Positions 60,047-64,000 of a stretch of DNA of 64,000 nt are shown here, piece after piece; within the stretch, counting starts at the first letter, position 1; each line of letters opens with the position of its first letter. Source of the stretch: Roseivivax halodurans JCM 10272 (lineage in GTDB: Bacteria; Pseudomonadota; Alphaproteobacteria; Rhodobacterales; Rhodobacteraceae); contig NZ_JALZ01000001.1 in assembly GCF_000521785.1 (NCBI RefSeq), positions 310,001 through 374,000 of the forward strand, read 5' to 3'. The position numbers and the translations under genes are program-made. The notes under the pieces were generated by a model that worked only from the letters and a program-made list of their open reading frames with translations, ran no database searches and had not been told where the DNA came from.

Positions 60047-63000
60047 ATGAAGATCGAACGTCATTACACGCGTGCCGGCGAAGACGCCTATGCCGGCATC
60101 GAATTCGTCTCCACCACGTCGGAGATTCGCAATCCCGACGGGCGGGCGGTCTTCAAGCTCGACAATGTCGAGGTCCCGGCCGGATGGAGCCAGGTCGCCG
60201 CGGACGTCATCGCGCAAAAGTACTTCCGCAAGGCCGGCGTTCCGACCGAGGTGAAGCGCGTGAAGGAAGCCGACGTTCCGGAGTTCCTGTGGCGTTCGGT
60301 TCCCGCCACTGCCGAGACCGAGAAGGGCGGCGAGACCTCGTCGAAGCAGGTCTTCGACCGGCTCGCCGGCGCCTGGGCCTATTGGGGCTGGAAGGGCGGC
60401 TACTTCACCACCGAAGAAGACGCGCGCGCCTATTACGACGAGATGCGCCACATGCTGGCGAGCCAGACCGCCGCGCCGAACTCGCCCCAGTGGTTCAACA
60501 CTGGCCTGCACTGGGCCTACGGCATCGATGGCCCGGGGCAGGGCCATTACTATGTCGATTACAAGACGGGCAAACTGACCAAGTCGAAGTCGGCTTACGA
60601 GCATCCGCAGCCTCATGCGTGCTTTATCCAGTCCGTCTCCGATGACCTCGTGCAGGAAGGTGGCATCATGGACCTCTGGGTCCGCGAAGCGCGCCTTTTC
60701 AAATACGGATCCGGTACCGGCACGAATTTCTCCTCCCTTCGTGCCGAAGGGGAAGCCCTGTCGGGCGGGGGCCGCAGCTCCGGCCTGATGGGCTTCCTCA
60801 AGATCGGCGACCGGGCGGCCGGCGCGATCAAGTCTGGCGGCACCACGCGCCGCGCGGCCAAGATGGTCATCTGCGACGCCGATCATCCGGACATCGAGGA
60901 ATTCGTGAACTGGAAGGTGCGCGAGGAGCAGAAGGTCGCGAGCATTGTGGCCGGCTCCAAGATGCACGAGCGGATGCTGAACGGCATCTTCGCGGCGATC
61001 CGCGCATGGGACGGCGCCGAGGCGGACGCCTACGAGCCGACGAAGAATGCCCAGCTCAAGACCGCCCTGCGTGAGGCGAAGAAGGTCCAGATCCCCGAGA
61101 CCTACGTCAAGCGCGTGCTGGATTATGCCAAGCAGGGCTATGCCTCGATCGAATTCCCGACCTACGACACCGACTGGGACAGCGAGGCCTACGCCTCGGT
61201 CTCGGGCCAGAACTCGAACAACTCGATCCGCGTGACCGACGCCTTCCTCAAGGCGGTCAAGGACGATGCCGACTGGGAGCTGCTGCGGCGCACCGACGGG
61301 ACGGTCGCCAAGACCATCCGGGCGCGTGATCTCTGGGAGCAGGTCGGCCATGCCGCCTGGGCCTGCGCCGATCCCGGCATCCAGTTCCACGACACCGTGA
61401 ACGCCTGGCACACCTGCCCCGAGGACGGCGAGATCCGCGGCTCGAACCCGTGCTCGGAATACATGTTCCTCGACGACACGGCCTGCAACCTTGCGTCGAT
61501 GAACCTGCTGACCTTCCTCAAGGACGGTGCGTTCGACGCGGAAACCTACGTGCACGCCACGCGCCTCTGGACCCTCACGCTCGAGATCAGCGTGACCATG
61601 GCGCAGTTCCCCTCGAAGGAAATCGCGCAGCTCTCCTACGACTTCCGCACGCTCGGCCTCGGCTATGCCAACGTCGGCGGCCTCCTGATGAATCTCGGCC
61701 TCAGCTACGACAGCCAGGAGGGCCGTGCGCTCTGCGGCGCGCTGACCGCGATCATGACCGGCGTGGCCTATTCCACCTCGGCCGAAATCGCCGGCGAGCT
61801 CGGTGCCTTCTCGGGCTACGAGCGCAACCGCGAGCACATGCTGCGGGTGATCCGCAACCACCGCCGCGCCGCCTACGGCGAGACGGACGGCTACGAGGGG
61901 CTGGCGGTCAAGCCGGTCGCGCTCGATCACGCGGGCTGCCCCGACGCGAAGCTCGTCGCGCTCGCCAAGTCGTCCTGGGACGAGGCACTGAAGCTCGGCG
62001 AGAAGAACGGCTACCGCAACGCCCAGACCTCGGTGATCGCGCCCACGGGGACGATCGGCCTCGTCATGGATTGCGACACGACCGGCATCGAGCCCGACTT
62101 CGCGCTTGTGAAGTTCAAGAAGCTCGCGGGCGGCGGCTACTTCAAGATCATCAACCAGTCCGTCCCGGCGGCGCTCGAGAAGCTCGGCTATAAGTCCAGC
62201 CAGATCGAGGAGATCGTCTCCTACGCGGTCGGCCATGCAAGCCTCGGCAACGCGCCCGGCATCAATCACACCGCGCTCATCGGCCACGGCTTCGGCCCGG
62301 CGCAGATCGAGAAGGTCGAGGCCGCGCTCGCCTCCGCCTTCGACATCCGCTTCGTCTTCAACCAGTGGACGCTGGGCGAGGAGTTCTGCACCGGCGTGCT
62401 CGGCATACCGGCGGAGAAGCTGACCGATCCGGCCTTCGACCTGCTGCGCCATCTCGGTTTCTCCAAGGCCGATATCGAGGCGGCGAACGACCATGTCTGC
62501 GGCACCATGACCCTCGAGGGGGCGCCGCACCTGCAGGAGAAGCACTACGAGGTCTTCGACTGCGCCAACCCCTGCGGCAAGCGCGGCAAGCGGTTCCTGT
62601 CGGTCGAGAGCCACATCCACATGATGGCGGCGGCGCAGAGCTTCATCTCGGGTGCGATCTCCAAGACGATCAACATGCCGAGTGATGCCACGATCGAGGA
62701 TTGCCAGAAGGCTTACGAGCTCAGCTGGTCGCTCGGCACCAAGGCGAACGCCCTCTACCGCGACGGCTCGAAGCTGAGTCAGCCGCTGGCGTCCGCGCTG
62801 GTCGAGGACGACGACGAGGCCGCCGAGGTGCTCGAGACCGGCTCGACCCACGAGAAGGCGACCGTGCTGGCCGAGAAGGTGATCGAGAAGATCGTCATCA
62901 AGGAGGTCGAGAAGGCCACCGCGCGCACCAAGATGCCGGAGCGCCGCAAGGGCTACACCCAGAAGGCCATCGTCGGCGGGCACAAGGTCTATCTCCGCAC

Positions 63001-63718
63001 CGGCGAGTACCAGGACGGCGCTCTCGGCGAGATCTTCATCGACATGCACAAGGAAGGCGCGGGCTTCCGGGCGATGATGAACAACTTCGCCATCGCGGTG
63101 TCGGTCGGCCTTCAATACGGCGTGCCGCTCGAGGAATTCGTCGACGCCTTCACCTTCACCAAGTTCGAGCCTGCGGGCATGGTGCAGGGCAACGACAGCA
63201 TCAAGAACGCGACCTCGATCCTCGACTACATCTTCCGCGAGCTGGCGGTGTCCTATCTCGACCGGACCGACCTCGCCCATGTCAAACCCGAGGGCGCGAC
63301 CTTCGACGACATCGGCCGCGGCGAGGAGGATGATCCGTCCAACCTCACGGAGGTTTCCGAGAGCTCGGCATCGAAGTCACTCGAGGTGCTGAAGCAGATC
63401 AGCTCCACCGGCTATCTGCGCAAGCGCGTGCCGCAGGACCTCGTGGTGCTGCAGGGCGGCTACGGCGCGACCGGCTTCGCCGGTCCGAACGATCCCTCGT
63501 CGGCCTTCTCGGCGGTCGTCGGCGACGGCGAGACGAATGTCGCGGTCGCGCAGCGGGGCAGTGCCAAGCCCGCGCCGAAGCCGGTCGACCCGGCACTCAA
63601 GGCGCGCATGCAGGGCTTCGAGGGTGATCCCTGCGGCGAGTGCGGCAACTACACGCTGGTGCGCAACGGCACCTGCATGAAGTGCAACACCTGCGGCGGC
63701 ACCTCGGGCTGCAGCTGA
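60047..63718 (+). CDS. nrdJ: Vitamin B12-dependent (class II) ribonucleoside-diphosphate reductase
   Basis: 1223-residue adenosylcobalamin-dependent reductase making deoxyribonucleotides, independent of oxygen. Visible: [20 protein letters not shown], the substrate-loop [14 protein letters not shown], active-site [23 protein letters not shown] and [23 protein letters not shown]. The C-terminus has a zinc-ribbon-like cluster, CGECGNY then [13 protein letters not shown], holding the redox cysteines. ATG 60047 ([17 protein letters not shown]) is chosen for family alignment; its ribosome-binding site is weak. Long antisense frames inside it are artefacts. Predicted to be NrdR-regulated. Confidence 0.97.
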   Translation: MKIERHYTRAGEDAYAGIEFVSTTSEIRNPDGRAVFKLDNVEVPAGWSQVAADVIAQKYFRKAGVPTEVKRVKEADVPEFLWRSVPATAETEKGGETSSKQVFDRLAGAWAYWGWKGGYFTTEEDARAYYDEMRHMLASQTAAPNSPQWFNTGLHWAYGIDGPGQGHYYVDYKTGKLTKSKSAYEHPQPHACFIQSVSDDLVQEGGIMDLWVREARLFKYGSGTGTNFSSLRAEGEALSGGGRSSGLMGFLKIGDRAAGAIKSGGTTRRAAKMVICDADHPDIEEFVNWKVREEQKVASIVAGSKMHERMLNGIFAAIRAWDGAEADAYEPTKNAQLKTALREAKKVQIPETYVKRVLDYAKQGYASIEFPTYDTDWDSEAYASVSGQNSNNSIRVTDAFLKAVKDDADWELLRRTDGTVAKTIRARDLWEQVGHAAWACADPGIQFHDTVNAWHTCPEDGEIRGSNPCSEYMFLDDTACNLASMNLLTFLKDGAFDAETYVHATRLWTLTLEISVTMAQFPSKEIAQLSYDFRTLGLGYANVGGLLMNLGLSYDSQEGRALCGALTAIMTGVAYSTSAEIAGELGAFSGYERNREHMLRVIRNHRRAAYGETDGYEGLAVKPVALDHAGCPDAKLVALAKSSWDEALKLGEKNGYRNAQTSVIAPTGTIGLVMDCDTTGIEPDFALVKFKKLAGGGYFKIINQSVPAALEKLGYKSSQIEEIVSYAVGHASLGNAPGINHTALIGHGFGPAQIEKVEAALASAFDIRFVFNQWTLGEEFCTGVLGIPAEKLTDPAFDLLRHLGFSKADIEAANDHVCGTMTLEGAPHLQEKHYEVFDCANPCGKRGKRFLSVESHIHMMAAAQSFISGAISKTINMPSDATIEDCQKAYELSWSLGTKANALYRDGSKLSQPLASALVEDDDEAAEVLETGSTHEKATVLAEKVIEKIVIKEVEKATARTKMPERRKGYTQKAIVGGHKVYLRTGEYQDGALGEIFIDMHKEGAGFRAMMNNFAIAVSVGLQYGVPLEEFVDAFTFTKFEPAGMVQGNDSIKNATSILDYIFRELAVSYLDRTDLAHVKPEGATFDDIGRGEEDDPSNLTEVSESSASKSLEVLKQISSTGYLRKRVPQDLVVLQGGYGATGFAGPNDPSSAFSAVVGDGETNVAVAQRGSAKPAPKPVDPALKARMQGFEGDPCGECGNYTLVRNGTCMKCNTCGGTSGCS

Positions 63719-63868
63719 CGGAACCGGCTTGTGCCGCCGGTCCGGGCAGGGGTCCCCAACGGGTCTCATCTGCGCCGGATCGGCGGCAACGGCATGTCCG
63801 GTGCCCGCGCTCCGATACGCATGTCCAGGGTTCAGAAAAATGCGGGCCGAGCCACGATGGCCGGCCAC

Positions 63869-64000
63869 TCACTCGGCCGGCGCGTCGATCTCCAGCGTGA
63901 TCGCTGCATACCAGTCGGCGATCTTGCGAATCTCCTCGTCCGAAAGACCGGCGGCGACCTCGGACATGATCGCGTGCGTGCGCTGACCGCGCTTGAACGC
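63869..64000 (-). CDS. C-type cytochrome, C-terminal fragment (continues beyond window)
   Basis: 43 codons before the stop, reading FKRGQRTHAIMSEVAAGLSD then EEIRKIADWYAAITLEIDAP, enter from the right edge on the minus strand. The Met before Ser-Glu-Val in the pattern IMSEVAAGLSDEEI matches the distal Met haem ligand and C-terminal helix of class I cytochromes c (c4/c553 type). The CxxCH haem site would lie outside the window. It is convergent with nrdJ. Confidence 0.7.
   Translation of the reverse strand, partial: AFKRGQRTHAIMSEVAAGLSDEEIRKIADWYAAITLEIDAPAE

Noticed and set aside
59849-63280. Long minus-strand frame opposite nrdJ
   Set aside because: Directly antisense to a highly conserved reductase; absence of stops follows from GC-rich third positions. 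No ribosome-binding site or domain.

Overview
The window is about 64 kb of GC-rich (roughly two-thirds G+C), densely packed chromosomal DNA. It fits a member of the Rhodobacteraceae (Roseobacter/Rhodobacter lineage, Alphaproteobacteria). Evidence: an iscR-suf gene order with an Rrf2 regulator that keeps a single cysteine, a B12-dependent class II ribonucleotide reductase, an Irr-type iron box, a DUF4445 (RACo-like) corrinoid-reactivation protein, and protein sequences typical of that family. The genus cannot be fixed from the sequence alone. I see no insertion sequence, prophage, CRISPR array or rRNA operon. Two tRNA genes are present.

Layout. 1-9.7 kb: 3' end of prfB, an XRE-type regulator, ilvBN behind a leader-peptide attenuator, a secreted serine hydrolase, the RACo-like protein and an ABC-F ATPase. 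9.7-20.8 kb: an AGCS amino-acid symporter, ndk with a strong terminator, a Pmp3/DUF4112 membrane pair, cysS behind a Cys-codon-rich mini-ORF, cimA, a phytoene-synthase-fold protein, an MFS carrier, cobK, a DNA glycosylase, an esterase and an HNH protein. 20.8-31.6 kb: a bactofilin/M23 peptidase pair, bcp, an AsmA-like giant, queA, an MFS carrier, DUF924, an HD hydrolase and an alpha/beta hydrolase. 31.6-40.9 kb: the iron-sulfur assembly operon (iscR, cysteine desulfurase, sufB, ybjQ-like, sufC, sufD, two small membrane proteins, sufS), followed by a SAM methyltransferase that I judge a DsyB (DMSP synthesis) candidate. 41-48.4 kb: tRNA-Arg and a LacI-controlled ABC sugar-uptake/catabolism operon. 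48.4-64 kb: a small ORF beside a 25-bp perfect palindrome, a Gmad2-LysM protein, an ornithine cyclodeaminase homologue, a lipoprotein, trpE with a PpiD-type foldase, an aminotransferase, gpt, LysE, fabI, pdxH, a double cold-shock protein, DUF192, tRNA-Pro, nrdJ with NrdR boxes, and the 3' end of a c-type cytochrome.

Themes. Branched-chain amino-acid synthesis appears twice (ilvBN, cimA). Sulfur/cysteine use recurs (cysS leader, two cysteine desulfurases, possible DsyB). B12 metabolism recurs (cobK, RACo-like protein, NrdJ). The most interesting signals lie between genes: two amino-acid-sensing leader peptides, a family of five hairpin elements with a shared purine-rich tail and compensating stem changes, iron boxes on and inside the suf operon, and a palindrome next to an unannotated 31-codon ORF.
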